This document shows, piece after piece, positions 26,057 through 35,139 of a stretch of 64,000 nt of DNA. The position numbers and the translations under genes were made by a program. The DNA is from Solobacterium sp. (GTDB taxonomy: Bacteria > Bacillota_I > Bacilli_A > Erysipelotrichales > Erysipelotrichaceae). How positions within the stretch are numbered: the first letter of the stretch is position 1; the number at the start of each line of letters is the position of its first letter. The DNA lies in the NCBI GenBank assembly GCA_017404505.1, contig JAFRCE010000005.1, forward strand, positions 62,001-126,000, in the 5' to 3' direction. The notes beneath the pieces are model-generated. The model was not told the origin of the DNA, ran no database searches, and saw only the letters and a list, made by a program, of their open reading frames with translations.

Positions 26057-27298
26057 TCATCTTATCTCGCCGTTTCCTTCCAGATAGTATGCATATGTGG
26101 TCAGTTCCTTCAGACCCATCGGACCTCTGGCATGGAGTTTCTGCGTGCTGATGCCGATTTCCGCACCCAGGCCGAATTCTCCGCCGTCAGTGAACCGGGT
26201 TGAAGCATTATGGTATACACAGGCACTGTCGACACCGTTGAAGAAAGCGAGAACATTTTCCGCGTTTTCGGTCACGATGCAGTCACTGTGATGAGTGCCG
26301 AAAGTTTCGATATGAGCGATGGCTTCATAGACGTCCTTTACGATCTTGACGTTCATCTCAAAATCATTGTATTCCGTCGCGTAATTCGTATCGTCTGCCG
26401 GCAGGATGTCTTTGAGGATCGTTCTGCTTTGTCCGTCACCATGCATAATGACGTTCTTTCCCTTCAAAGAAGCTGCGCACATGGGGAGGAACTGTCCGGC
26501 GATCTTCTCGTGTACAAGCAGCGTTTCCATCGCGTTGCAAACACTTGGCCGGGAACACTTTGCATTGTATACGATCCTTTCCGCCATTGTGAGATCAGCG
26601 CTTTCATCCACAAACGTGTGACAGATACCGGCGCCGGTTTCAATGACAGGAACTTTTGCCTGCCGTACGACGGCATTGATCAGACGGCTGCTTCCTCTGG
26701 GAATCAGAAGGTCCACATATTCCCGGCATTCCATCAGGGCATTTGTCTCTTCCCGGTCTGGATTTTCCAGAAGGAAAAGGGCGTTCTCATCGAGGTGATA
26801 TTCGCGCATGGCCTGATGCATCGCTTCGGTGATAGCAAGACAGGAATTCAGGGATTCCTTTCCGCCTTTGAGAAGGCAGGCACTGCCAGCTTTCAGACAG
26901 AGGGCCGCACAGTCAGCGGCAACATTGGGCCGTGATTCAAAAATGATGCCGATCACACCCATGGGCACGGTTTTCTTTTTCAGTCTGATGCCGGCTTTGA
27001 TTACTTTTTCTTCAAGAACGCAGCCAAGCGGATCCTCCATGGCGGCAATCTCACGAACACCCTGTGCCATGCCGGCGATTCTTTCCGGTGTCAGTTTGAG
27101 CCGGTCCAGAAATGCGGCTGTTTTTCCGTCAGTCTGCGCTGCTTCGATATCCTTTTCGTTAGCGGCCAGGATGGTTTCCTGTTTATCCAGGAGATTGTCG
27201 GCGAATGTATTCAGAATGGCATTCCGCACGTCGTTATCCAGTAAACGGACAGAGCGGGACGCTTTTTTTGCCAGGGCGGCGAGTTCAATCGTTTTCAT
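26057..27298 (-). CDS. proA: Gamma-glutamyl phosphate reductase
   Basis: 413 aa. NADPH-dependent reduction of gamma-glutamyl phosphate to the semialdehyde, second step of proline synthesis. Aldehyde-dehydrogenase-like fold; GVIGIIFESRPNV near residue 105, catalytic Cys in KCSRPSVCNAMET near 250 and a C-terminal RGPMGLKELTTY. The start at 27298 lies 14 nt inside the end of proB and is preceded by GGAGG, so the two are coupled. Confidence 0.93.
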   Translation of the reverse strand: MKTIELAALAKKASRSVRLLDNDVRNAILNTFADNLLDKQETILAANEKDIEAAQTDGKTAAFLDRLKLTPERIAGMAQGVREIAAMEDPLGCVLEEKVIKAGIRLKKKTVPMGVIGIIFESRPNVAADCAALCLKAGSACLLKGGKESLNSCLAITEAMHQAMREYHLDENALFLLENPDREETNALMECREYVDLLIPRGSSRLINAVVRQAKVPVIETGAGICHTFVDESADLTMAERIVYNAKCSRPSVCNAMETLLVHEKIAGQFLPMCAASLKGKNVIMHGDGQSRTILKDILPADDTNYATEYNDFEMNVKIVKDVYEAIAHIETFGTHHSDCIVTENAENVLAFFNGVDSACVYHNASTRFTDGGEFGLGAEIGISTQKLHARGPMGLKELTTYAYYLEGNGEIR

Positions 27299-28067
27299 GG
27301 TTTCCTCCGGCCAGGAACAGTGTGCCTTTTGCGCTGCTTTCCATGATGCTGTAAAGGATCGCGGGATTTTTGCCCGATGCCAGAAATGTGTTGATGCCAT
27401 TGGCTCCGGCGATTTCCGCGGCATGCAGTTTGGTGATCATTCCGCCTGTTCCGTGCTCTGATCTGGATTCGGTCGCAGTGATATTCAGTTTGGAAATATC
27501 CCTGACCAGAGGAATCAGCTGCGCACTGGGATCAGCGGAAGGATCTTTGTCATATAATCCGTCGATGTCGGAAAGGATGATCAGCAGATCGGCTTTGACG
27601 AAGCATGCCACGACGGCGGAAAGGGTATCGTTGTCGCCGTATACGATTTCTTCCGTCGCGACGGAGTCATTTTCGTTCACGATGGGAACAGCATGCCTTT
27701 TCAGCAATGCTTCGAATGTAGCGATAACGTTCTTCCGGCCTTTTGCGTCTTCCGTGATATCTTTTGTCAGGAGAATCTGGCCGCTCAGACATCCGTAGCT
27801 GAGCAGAAAGCGGTCATAGATGGACATAAGTTCACACTGGCCGATCGCTGCGGCAGCCTGTCGGCCGGCCATGCTTTTTGGCCGCTTTCTGAGACCCATT
27901 TTGTTGGTTCCGACACCGATGGCACCGGATGTGACCAGTACGATCTCATAGTTCTCGTTTTTCAAATCCGCTATGACCCGGCACAGAGCGTCAATGCGGC
28001 GCAGATCAGGGGCTCCGTTTTTATGACATACAGTTGATGTGCCTACTTTGATTACGATCCGTTCCAT
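27285..28067 (-). CDS. proB: Glutamate 5-kinase, short form without PUA domain
   Basis: 260 aa. Phosphorylates glutamate for proline synthesis. Amino-acid-kinase motifs are VIKVGTSTV at the N-terminus, TSGAIGVGTNKMG near residue 47, and NENDSVATEE near 140. It lacks the C-terminal PUA domain of the E. coli enzyme, as some bacterial short forms do. A longer upstream frame exists, but GAAGG 8 nt before ATG 28067 selects that start. proA overlaps its 3' end. Confidence 0.92.
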   Translation of the reverse strand: MERIVIKVGTSTVCHKNGAPDLRRIDALCRVIADLKNENYEIVLVTSGAIGVGTNKMGLRKRPKSMAGRQAAAAIGQCELMSIYDRFLLSYGCLSGQILLTKDITEDAKGRKNVIATFEALLKRHAVPIVNENDSVATEEIVYGDNDTLSAVVACFVKADLLIILSDIDGLYDKDPSADPSAQLIPLVRDISKLNITATESRSEHGTGGMITKLHAAEIAGANGINTFLASGKNPAILYSIMESSAKGTLFLAGGNHEND

Positions 28068-28147
28068 GTTATTTACCTTCGTGTGGCTATTATGCCATAA
28101 AAGAAATGAAAACTGTATCATTTTATATGAAAACATTTTCAGAATAG

Positions 28148-28270
28148 GGCTTTCTGAGGCATTTTTATCTCACTCCAACGGAAATTGAACAAACCCGTCA
28201 AATTCTTGATGCTGGTGTCAGAGTGTTTATTGAAGGCTTCTCGTTGAAAGTTGTGCTATCAAACGGGTAA
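28148..28270 (+). pseudogene. Short coding remnant without start codon
   Basis: Forty codons open between a TAG and a TAA, reading YLTPTEIEQTR and RVFIEGFSLKVVLSNG, with protein-like composition but no ATG or ribosome site. It looks like the C-terminal scrap of a lost gene at the left edge of the A+T-richer block. Parent family not recognised. Confidence 0.4.
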
Positions 28271-28280
28271 TGTTACAGAA

Positions 28281-29990
28281 TCATATAAGTGAGTCTTTTA
28301 AAAGCAGGACATAGTCCATGAATGCCTGATGAAGTTTTGGATGTGATGTTTTAAAAGTAACCGGTGATGGAAGGGTACGGATGATAGAAACACTTGTCTC
28401 TGTAATCATGATACGGACGTTATCGAAGGGATGCTGCTTCAGGAATACAGGCTCATAGTCGAGATTCTCAGCAGCCAGTTTCCGGATATCTTCCAGATGC
28501 GCATGGTATTGGTCTTCTGTATAAACATGTGATGGAATGTCAGGCAATGCTTCCGTATATACCGGATCGTTGCGATCTGGTCCCGTGTCTTTTACAGGAA
28601 TGAATTCGATGACTTTTTCATCAGTCGTTTCATCAAAGCGGTATCTGATATCTTCCCAGGCAGCGTACAGTCTGTCATCTTTGAAACTGAGTGCTGTTTC
28701 TTTTGACATCGTGGCCAACGGAAGGGTATTGCATATCATCACCTGTGTTTTATCTTCGGGCATATGGATACCGGGCATGATCGTAAATAAGGGAGATGTT
28801 TGAGTGATCAGAGAACGGTATTCCTTTTCAAACTGGAGCAGTGATCTGCCGTCGGTATGATAATGATAGATACCCTCTGCTTCAAATCCCTGTACATGGC
28901 AAGCACGTATACAGGCTTCTCCCGGAATCAGAAAGATTGTATTGGTAAAGGGAAAATGTTCATTTTTCTGACAGAAGTAGGAGGAGATCATCCCCGAAAG
29001 ATAGAGAGGCAGCCAGCCGGCGATAGCATCATTGAGTTCTTTCATATTCCGCTTTACATAATGAATGATCGTGATCTTTGTGTGATTCTGAATGCACAGA
29101 TGCATCAATGAACCCCAGATACGGAAATACTGCGGGTCACCGCTCAGCCAGTCCATACTCTCATCCGAGTAGAGATACATCTGCTGTACCTGATGTTCAG
29201 CCGCATCCCTAAGAAGCCTCACAACCGCACTGCGCAAACCATCGGTTCCGTAATAGATCTCCTGAATATCACTTTCAGGCAATTCAGACAGCTCCTGGCT
29301 GTCTATCTGCGGTACAGGGATATTCGCATTGAGCAGGGAGATCATTTTTTCGGGTCCTAGGGTATCAGTATGCGTTTCTTCCGTGCCTTCAAATAACCAT
29401 GTATAGAAAACATGCTCATCCGTCTTTGAACTCTTCATCAGTGCACACAGTTCATCGATCCTGCCGCTCTTTTCAAGGCGTTTCCAGAGAACGCTGCAGA
29501 TTCTTCGTGCCGTGTTTGATCTGCTTTTGGGATAGCGCTCAGAACGCCTGTAGCGGCTGATCAGTGAAGCATCGGCATAGACAAGCCTGCTGAGTTTGAT
29601 GTTCGAGATATCCGCAAGATCCATCACTGCATTCAACCGGCTGCCAAACAGATATGCCGAAGCATGTCCCGAAGAAGAAACCTGGTTTCCTGTATGCTCT
29701 GGTGCAGAGTCTTTGTACAGCCATGCTTTGAGAGCTTGGGTTAATTCTTCTTCGGAAGCACCTTCTTCGCTGATCAGTTCCTGCAATATCGCTGTTTTTC
29801 CATTCTCAGCACAGTAACTGATGATGCCATGCAGAAGTTTGCGCATAGATGTACCATTAGGCTTTGGCTGTCTGGATCCGCTTTTCATGCGGCTGATCCC
29901 GGTTCTGTCGATCTTCACATATGCGGCAAGTTCACTGCCGGATATTTCCAGAGTGTCCAGCAGAATGCTCAGCTGACGGGCAAAAACCAT
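28281..29990 (-). CDS. Large regulator-like protein with two HTH domains
   Basis: 569 aa. Two XRE-like helix-turn-helix units are seen: residues about 16-40 (GSELAAYVKIDRTGISRMKSG) and about 130-155 (IKLSRLVYADASLISRYRR). The long C-terminal part (about 235-565) has no motif I can name; it contains conserved-looking stretches YLYSDESMDWL, HYVKRNMKEL and WLPLYLSG and may be a ligand-sensing domain. GGAAGGAG precedes the ATG. An inverted repeat (30044-30080) lies in its upstream region. Function unknown; A+T-richer than the core genes. Confidence 0.65.
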   Translation of the reverse strand: MVFARQLSILLDTLEISGSELAAYVKIDRTGISRMKSGSRQPKPNGTSMRKLLHGIISYCAENGKTAILQELISEEGASEEELTQALKAWLYKDSAPEHTGNQVSSSGHASAYLFGSRLNAVMDLADISNIKLSRLVYADASLISRYRRSERYPKSRSNTARRICSVLWKRLEKSGRIDELCALMKSSKTDEHVFYTWLFEGTEETHTDTLGPEKMISLLNANIPVPQIDSQELSELPESDIQEIYYGTDGLRSAVVRLLRDAAEHQVQQMYLYSDESMDWLSGDPQYFRIWGSLMHLCIQNHTKITIIHYVKRNMKELNDAIAGWLPLYLSGMISSYFCQKNEHFPFTNTIFLIPGEACIRACHVQGFEAEGIYHYHTDGRSLLQFEKEYRSLITQTSPLFTIMPGIHMPEDKTQVMICNTLPLATMSKETALSFKDDRLYAAWEDIRYRFDETTDEKVIEFIPVKDTGPDRNDPVYTEALPDIPSHVYTEDQYHAHLEDIRKLAAENLDYEPVFLKQHPFDNVRIMITETSVSIIRTLPSPVTFKTSHPKLHQAFMDYVLLLKDSLI

Positions 29991-30043
29991 AATTCATGCT
30001 CCTTCCTGACAGTATCAATTTTTCTGGTTTAGTATAACACTTA

Positions 30044-30080
30044 TGTGCCATAAAAATTCATTGACAAAGACAATGGCACA
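30044..30080. promoter_or_regulatory. Inverted repeat upstream of the double-HTH gene
   Basis: TGTGCCAT (30044-30051) and ATGGCACA (30073-30080) are perfect inverted arms 21 nt apart, next to a minus-strand TATACT at 30036-30031. Candidate two-site operator for a protein with two HTH units. Confidence 0.4.
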
Positions 30081-30330
30081 AAAAGAACACTTCTATACCA
30101 TGCCTATAATGAAGGTGAGCAGGTGTCTCCAAATATTGAGCAAGAAGCGCGTTGAGAATGTCCAGTCTAAGGATGCCAGCTTCCGGATAATACTTTCTGA
30201 TGGTCTGTTCCACTTCCGTACAGTAGATCGTATCTGCCGCAAGATACAGGCACTTTTCTCCGGGAGCCTCGAATACATATCCGCAGACTTCACCCATCTT
30301 TCTGACAGCTTCCTCACTTTAGTTAAAATT
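30058..30330 (-). pseudogene. Fragment of a metallo-beta-lactamase-fold hydrolase
   Basis: On the minus strand the frame reads EEAVRKMGEVCGYVFEAPG, then LYLAADTIYCTEVEQTIRKY. The AADT and GEVCGYVF segments match the later part of UlaG-like MBL-fold hydrolases. The N-terminal metal-binding HxHxDH part and most of the C-terminus are absent and the end runs into unrelated sequence. A decayed gene, partly overlapping the promoter region of the neighbouring regulator. Confidence 0.65.
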
Positions 30331-30369
30331 TGTTAGTACAATATATACAAAATAAGGAACAAAAAAACC

Positions 30370-32781
30370 ATGAAAAAACAAGAAAACAGATTGAGAAAAA
30401 TCTTAATATTATTATTGATTACTTTGCTGACTCTTTCTTCATGCGGGCAAAAAAACGATGGTGATGAAAACACTGCAGCTGCTTCATACGAAAACAGCAC
30501 AATAGAAACTGATCAGCTGTTGTACGGCGTAAGTAATGAACTTTCTCCTGATCCGGAAAATGTAAAACTTGAAGTCCCGGATTATCTTTGCGAAGAAAAT
30601 GTTGAATATACGGTAACGGCTTTAAATCAGTATGTGACCAGGAATGGAGAATCAAAAGCTTACCGTTATGAAATATCATCTGAACAGCTGAAAGGTGAAC
30701 TTAATGGTTTCATGGAGATTCATATTCCTTATGATGAAACATTTTTTGATAAGGGAGAAGATCCGACAAAATGTCTTTGTGTTCACTATGTGGACGAAAA
30801 CGGAAAACTGCAGCTAGAACTTTTCGATGTCGATACCGTAAACAAAGAAGTGATAATCTACGCTTCCCATCTCTCACCCAGAGAGATCTATCACTACAAG
30901 ACACAGAAGCTAGCCGAGAAATATGATATCAACTTCGGAAATCTTATAGTAGGAAATGTTGGATTGGATGAATCGAAGGATGTTTTCATCGGTTTTACCA
31001 ATGATATTGAAATAGATCCGGAATCATGGCAGGGAGAGCATTTTGAATGGACTCCTGAGGATACGGGTAATACATACATGCTGGCGGCAAAACTGGCAGC
31101 TTCTCCTTATTTCTCGGTTCTGTTTAAAGTGATCCCTAAAAACGACAACAACCTGATCTATGACACGGCTACCTGGATCTCCAATGCGGCCAGTATTCTT
31201 TCTTTAGGCGGACCGTATGTGCAGTCCTATATCAACAGAGGTCTGAGCAGATTAAGTATTTTAGGTATGTATACCTCTATGTGCAAGCTTTCCTATGAAT
31301 TTGAAAGCAGAGATCCGGTTACCGGCAAGAAGACCAGAGAAGAAGTTCTCAATCTTTATAAGACTTTCCTGAATACGACTTTGGACATGATGGCCTACAA
31401 CTATTCCGATTGGATAGCAGAATCGGTAGCAATGTATATGTCGGGCGTATTCGTCTTTGGCTTGCTGATCGACGCAATGTTTGAGGAAGCTGTCTATCAG
31501 AAGATGTGGGAAATGGGCGAAATCTACGAATACTTTGGAGATTATTACAGTGAAGGCCAGTATAAACCTAGATCGAATATGGAGTGGTACAACCTCTTCA
31601 TGGATATTATTGAAAGATATATCAAAGCAGGCAAACAGGACTATATCGAAGATGCGATCGATCGGGAGATCTATCTTTATGCCATTAAATTCTGGAGTCT
31701 TTCGCAAGAAGAAGCCGATGCTGTAGCTGATGCGGCAGGTTATAAACGCAGACTCTGGCCTACAGAAGCAGAACAGAAAAAACTTACGGAGACCTATATA
31801 GAAAACCTGAAATACCGTCTGCATCCGATTGTCAATGCCTGTATGAAGACCATGGAGAAGAAGACTGAATTAGGAGTCCTTCTGAAGATGCAGGATACCT
31901 ACAACAATTTCAATTACAAGACGCCTCTAAGAGTCTATGATGCCAATAAGCAGAAGATGTATGGTGGCTATTGGTTCAGATTCAAAAACCTGCAGGAAGA
32001 TGCGGATCTAAAGATCTGGGAAGGCCAGCTAGACAAAAACGGTCAGTTTACAGCTACGTTCTCCATAACCGACTGGATCGTTGCGGGGCAACCTACGGAA
32101 GCGGCTCTTTATAAAACCGAAAAGGATATGAAAGAGGAAAAGAACGTCGTAACCACAGCTAAGATAGAATTCGGGCAGAAAGCCAAAGACGAATCAACAG
32201 TTGCCTTCCTTGAAGCAGATGATCTTGTCTGGGCATTTGATGAACTTGTTTATCTGACACACGAAGACAATTTTGAGTACTGCAAAGAGTATTACGAAAA
32301 CCTGCAGCCATGTGATACTCCGGGCTGTGTCGTTGTGGCATGTACCGATACGGAATATGATTTTGAATGCAATAACGACAGTTGTACTCTGACCACGACT
32401 TCACATCCAAGCAGCAGTTCTGAACCTGAGGCATATAAGGATATCATCAAATTGCCTCCTGCTGTTTTAAACGGTCCTAAGGAACTGGATGAATGGGCAT
32501 TAAAGGGATCAAAGGATGCTTTTATAATGTATTCAGTATATACTTCGGAAATGAAGGAATGGGAGAAGGGCACAGGTGTAACTTATTCGGACGGCAAGAA
32601 TTACGGTTCTTTTGAAAAGAACTGGCCGGAAATAGCTAAAGATAAAGCGGTATTCATACTTATACAAGGAAGACTGGCTGTTATATATCGTGCCATGAAT
32701 CGCAAAGAGGCGCAGTCTCTGACAAGAAAACATGTTGAAATGAAACCGGAAGAATATTTCAATAAAGGCGAGTGGAAATAG
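30370..32781 (+). CDS. Large lipoprotein of unknown function
   Basis: 803 aa. Signal peptide with lipobox LSSC (Cys about residue 26), so anchored to the outer face of the membrane. The first 170 residues after the anchor look beta-rich; the middle (about 235-520) is helical with one hydrophobic stretch near 360-380. Near residue 650 there is a Cys-rich loop (CDTPGC, CNNDSC) that may hold a disulfide or metal. The C-terminal 100 residues are again compact. Codon use is A+T-richer than flanking genes. No domain recognised; no enzymatic motif seen. Confidence 0.75.
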   Translation: MKKQENRLRKILILLLITLLTLSSCGQKNDGDENTAAASYENSTIETDQLLYGVSNELSPDPENVKLEVPDYLCEENVEYTVTALNQYVTRNGESKAYRYEISSEQLKGELNGFMEIHIPYDETFFDKGEDPTKCLCVHYVDENGKLQLELFDVDTVNKEVIIYASHLSPREIYHYKTQKLAEKYDINFGNLIVGNVGLDESKDVFIGFTNDIEIDPESWQGEHFEWTPEDTGNTYMLAAKLAASPYFSVLFKVIPKNDNNLIYDTATWISNAASILSLGGPYVQSYINRGLSRLSILGMYTSMCKLSYEFESRDPVTGKKTREEVLNLYKTFLNTTLDMMAYNYSDWIAESVAMYMSGVFVFGLLIDAMFEEAVYQKMWEMGEIYEYFGDYYSEGQYKPRSNMEWYNLFMDIIERYIKAGKQDYIEDAIDREIYLYAIKFWSLSQEEADAVADAAGYKRRLWPTEAEQKKLTETYIENLKYRLHPIVNACMKTMEKKTELGVLLKMQDTYNNFNYKTPLRVYDANKQKMYGGYWFRFKNLQEDADLKIWEGQLDKNGQFTATFSITDWIVAGQPTEAALYKTEKDMKEEKNVVTTAKIEFGQKAKDESTVAFLEADDLVWAFDELVYLTHEDNFEYCKEYYENLQPCDTPGCVVVACTDTEYDFECNNDSCTLTTTSHPSSSSEPEAYKDIIKLPPAVLNGPKELDEWALKGSKDAFIMYSVYTSEMKEWEKGTGVTYSDGKNYGSFEKNWPEIAKDKAVFILIQGRLAVIYRAMNRKEAQSLTRKHVEMKPEEYFNKGEWK

Positions 32782-32886
32782 TGAAAGAAAAAAAGAATAT
32801 CATGATGTAATGGTTATCGTTGATCATTGCCCCATGGCAATAGTAAATAAGATATGATCCGATCAAACTGAAAGGAAGTGGTCGAT

Positions 32887-33396
32887 ATGAGAAGAAAGAT
32901 ACTGATATTTGTTTTATTCGTGCTTATGTCATTGTTTTTATCTGCGTGTGAACAGAATAACACTCTAGATAGCACTCTGGACAATTATCCTTTGGAACCG
33001 GATGGACCGGCTCCCGATCCGCATGATGGAGTTTATGTTTCGGAATATGGTTCTTTGACCTTCAATGGTGATGATGAAAGCATCACAGTGCAGATAGGAA
33101 AGGAACTTGCACAGCTATTTGAACTTGAAGAAGGAGAATATGAAGGAAGCTATATTTTTCTTTCCGGTAATCTGCCGCCTCATGGCAGTTTTCCGATCCG
33201 CTATGATGCCGCTCATGAATTGCAGATCGACCTTGATAATAACGGAACACAGTATTCCAAAGTTTTTGATATCGGCGTAGCTTCCGAAGATGGAAAGAGT
33301 GGCAGTGTCGGCCTTAATACCGTGACTTATGAGAAGATACCTTTGCTGTTCAAGGATGACAATCATTTCTTCACCGTGCTCTTTGAAAAAAAGTAA
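32887..33396 (+). CDS. Small lipoprotein of unknown function
   Basis: 169 aa. Signal peptide with lipobox LSAC near residue 22; mature protein acidic, Pro-rich at the start, then beta-strand-rich. The ATG at 32887 has GGAAG 8 nt upstream and is preferred over an upstream GTG. It follows the 803-aa lipoprotein in the same direction after about 100 nt containing an ATTGCC/GGCAAT hairpin. Likely part of the same accessory unit; family not recognised. Confidence 0.7.
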   Translation: MRRKILIFVLFVLMSLFLSACEQNNTLDSTLDNYPLEPDGPAPDPHDGVYVSEYGSLTFNGDDESITVQIGKELAQLFELEEGEYEGSYIFLSGNLPPHGSFPIRYDAAHELQIDLDNNGTQYSKVFDIGVASEDGKSGSVGLNTVTYEKIPLLFKDDNHFFTVLFEKK

Positions 33397-33582
33397 GATA
33401 AAAATATTTTTGATCGTATCGATCTTTCGATGATCAAGAGGCAACTTTAATTTTCTATATGGTTCATAAATGCGTAGATTTGGGAACAGAATTCGTTACA
33501 CAAAGGTTTCTGATTTATAATCTGAAGCCTTGTTATTACAATGTAAACAGAAAGATAAACCTGCAGGATTTGTGAGGATGAT

Positions 33583-33948
33583 ATGAGTAGCGAATTTGAT
33601 GTCCATTATGGAGAAGAAGAGTTCAGAACCGTTGATGCCGGAATAGAAGCAATAGAGGCAGTTTTGACGGGAGAAAATATTCACGCCAAGGAAAGACTGC
33701 TGTTTTATCTTGATTGGTATATGGATCCATACTACAAGAAGGATCTGTCTGATATAGGGGGAGCACTAAAAGAACTCCTGCAGAGAATCGTCATTACCGA
33801 CAATGATATCGGTATCGTTGAGGAAGCTCTTCATTTACTGGAAGCTTACACTGATGGACCGTATGCCATACTGGAGAACAATATTGACAATGTAGCTGAA
33901 GAATTCAAGCCAGAAGTTCTGTTCTTGCTGAATGAGGGTAATGAGTAA
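33583..33948 (+). CDS. Small acidic helical protein, possibly immunity-like
   Basis: 121 aa, no signal peptide, strongly acidic, with repeated helical pairs such as LLQRIVITDNDIGIVEEALHLLEAY. The shape recalls HEAT-like immunity proteins of contact-dependent toxin loci, but no toxin is adjacent and I make no family assignment. GTGAGGATG supplies a ribosome site. It lies in the A+T-rich block behind the small lipoprotein. Confidence 0.6.
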   Translation: MSSEFDVHYGEEEFRTVDAGIEAIEAVLTGENIHAKERLLFYLDWYMDPYYKKDLSDIGGALKELLQRIVITDNDIGIVEEALHLLEAYTDGPYAILENNIDNVAEEFKPEVLFLLNEGNE

Positions 33949-34063
33949 CGCAAAAACAAATTCCAGGTTTCGGCACATCGCGAAATCGGGATTTGTCGGG
34001 ATACCTGTCGGCAAGTAAAATCGGGAAAACGTTTTGAACTGACGACGCATTACAACCTGATTC

Positions 34064-34072
34064 GGGGGGGGG
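34064..34072 (+). repeat. G9 tract at the ribosome-site position of the phosphatase gene
   Basis: Nine consecutive G residues end 5 nt before the ATG at 34078, where the ribosome binding site should be. Length changes by slippage would alter initiation. Confidence 0.6.
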
Positions 34073-34077
34073 ATTGA

Positions 34078-34686
34078 ATGAAAAGAATTTACACCGTTCA
34101 GCACACGCAGTCTGAGCACCATACCAATGGTATGGTAGGTTCATGGACGGACTGGAATCTGACAGATTTAGGAAAACAGCAGGCCGATCGAATTGCCGAA
34201 AAGCTGAAGCAGGAGCTGGATGGTAAAGAAATCATTTTATATACTTCTGACCTAAAACGGGCAAAACAAACTGCCGACAGCATCGCGTCTCGGTTTCGGG
34301 TTGAACCGATCGTGAGAAAGGAATTGAGGGAACGTAATCTCGGACGATGCTGTGGAAAGTCTGTACAATGGTTACGGGAAAATCTGGAATGCGATGAAAA
34401 GACAATTGATGACCGTCTTTTCTCTGATGCAGAAAGCCGACGTGATGAATGGAACAGGCTGAAGCCCTTTTTCGACCAGGTGATGGCAGAAGATTCCGTA
34501 AACATCATTATCGTTTCCCATGGCGATCTGCTGAGCGTTTTCAATTCAATGTTCCTTGGCCTTGAAGTCGAGTCACTGAACGCATGTGAAATGTTTGGCT
34601 TTGCCGGCGGGGTATCCCAGATGATTGTGCGGGATGATGGGAAAAGAATGATAAAGCGAATCAGTGACATGTCATTTGTACGATAA
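34078..34686 (+). CDS. Histidine phosphatase family protein
   Basis: 202 aa, phosphoglycerate-mutase-like phosphatase. The usual RHG triad is replaced by VQHTQ: the phospho-accepting His9 is kept, the preceding Arg is Gln. Later residues are intact: SDLKRAKQTA near 60, RERNLG near 83 and the second His in VSHGDLL near 149. The substitution may mark a known subfamily rather than loss of function. Initiation depends on a G9 tract. Substrate not predictable. Confidence 0.82.
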   Translation: MKRIYTVQHTQSEHHTNGMVGSWTDWNLTDLGKQQADRIAEKLKQELDGKEIILYTSDLKRAKQTADSIASRFRVEPIVRKELRERNLGRCCGKSVQWLRENLECDEKTIDDRLFSDAESRRDEWNRLKPFFDQVMAEDSVNIIIVSHGDLLSVFNSMFLGLEVESLNACEMFGFAGGVSQMIVRDDGKRMIKRISDMSFVR

Positions 34687-34710
34687 ATTCAGGTTTGTAG
34701 GTATAAAGCG

Positions 34711-34893
34711 ATGATTAGTTTTCGTTTGAGCGGAATGTTTTTTCGCATATCAGAAATAGATGATATCGCGAATTATGTGATTCAATCACACTATTGAATT
34801 AATGGTTTCTTTAATTCCATAAGCATCACGGAACAGGAAATACAAGAAAAAGGACTGAAGTTTTTCTACGAATTATTCTATGAATACAAAAAA
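34711..34893 (+). pseudogene. Possible degraded ORF with an internal stop
   Basis: An ATG at 34711 opens 28 codons, hits TGA at 34795, and the same frame continues as protein-like sequence (ITEQEIQEKGLKFFYELFYEYKK) to the tRNA terminator. There is no ribosome site. Looks like a decayed gene; parent family not recognised. Confidence 0.3.
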
Positions 34894-34912
34894 ACCGCTA
34901 TTTCAAGCGGTT
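34885..34912 (-). terminator. Intrinsic terminator of tRNA-Val
   Basis: AACCGCT/AGCGGTT stem with a six-base loop, followed on the minus strand by a T run, 7 nt beyond the tRNA 3' end. Confidence 0.85.
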
Positions 34913-34918
34913 ATCAAG

Positions 34919-34991
34919 TGAGCGCTAAGGGACTCGAACCCATGACCCCTTCCACGTCAAGGAAGTGCTCTCCCAGCTGAGCTAAGCACTC
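34919..34991 (-). tRNA. tRNA-Val (anticodon GAC)
   Basis: 73 nt cloverleaf read by eye: acceptor GAGTGCT/AGCGCTC (one G-T pair), D stem GCTC/GAGC, anticodon stem CTTCC/GGAAG with loop TTGACGT, variable GGGTC, T loop TTCGAGT. The second T-stem pair is a T-T mismatch. CCA is not encoded. A terminator follows directly, so it is a single-gene unit. It lies at the right edge of the A+T-rich block. Confidence 0.92.
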
Positions 34992-35139
34992 ATCGTTCAG
35001 ATGCTTAATTAGAATACCACGCCGTGAAATAAAAATAAAGGGAAAAATGAAAAACATATAAGGTTTCATGCAAATTCAAAGAAATATATTTTTGAAAATT
35101 AACAGACAAAGCCTTTGTTTTTAACGTACAATTATATAA

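Noticed and set aside
28148..34991. Integrative element with tRNA-Val as attachment site
   Set aside because: No integrase, recombinase or excisionase gene is present, and I found no copy of the tRNA 3' end near the left edge of the block.
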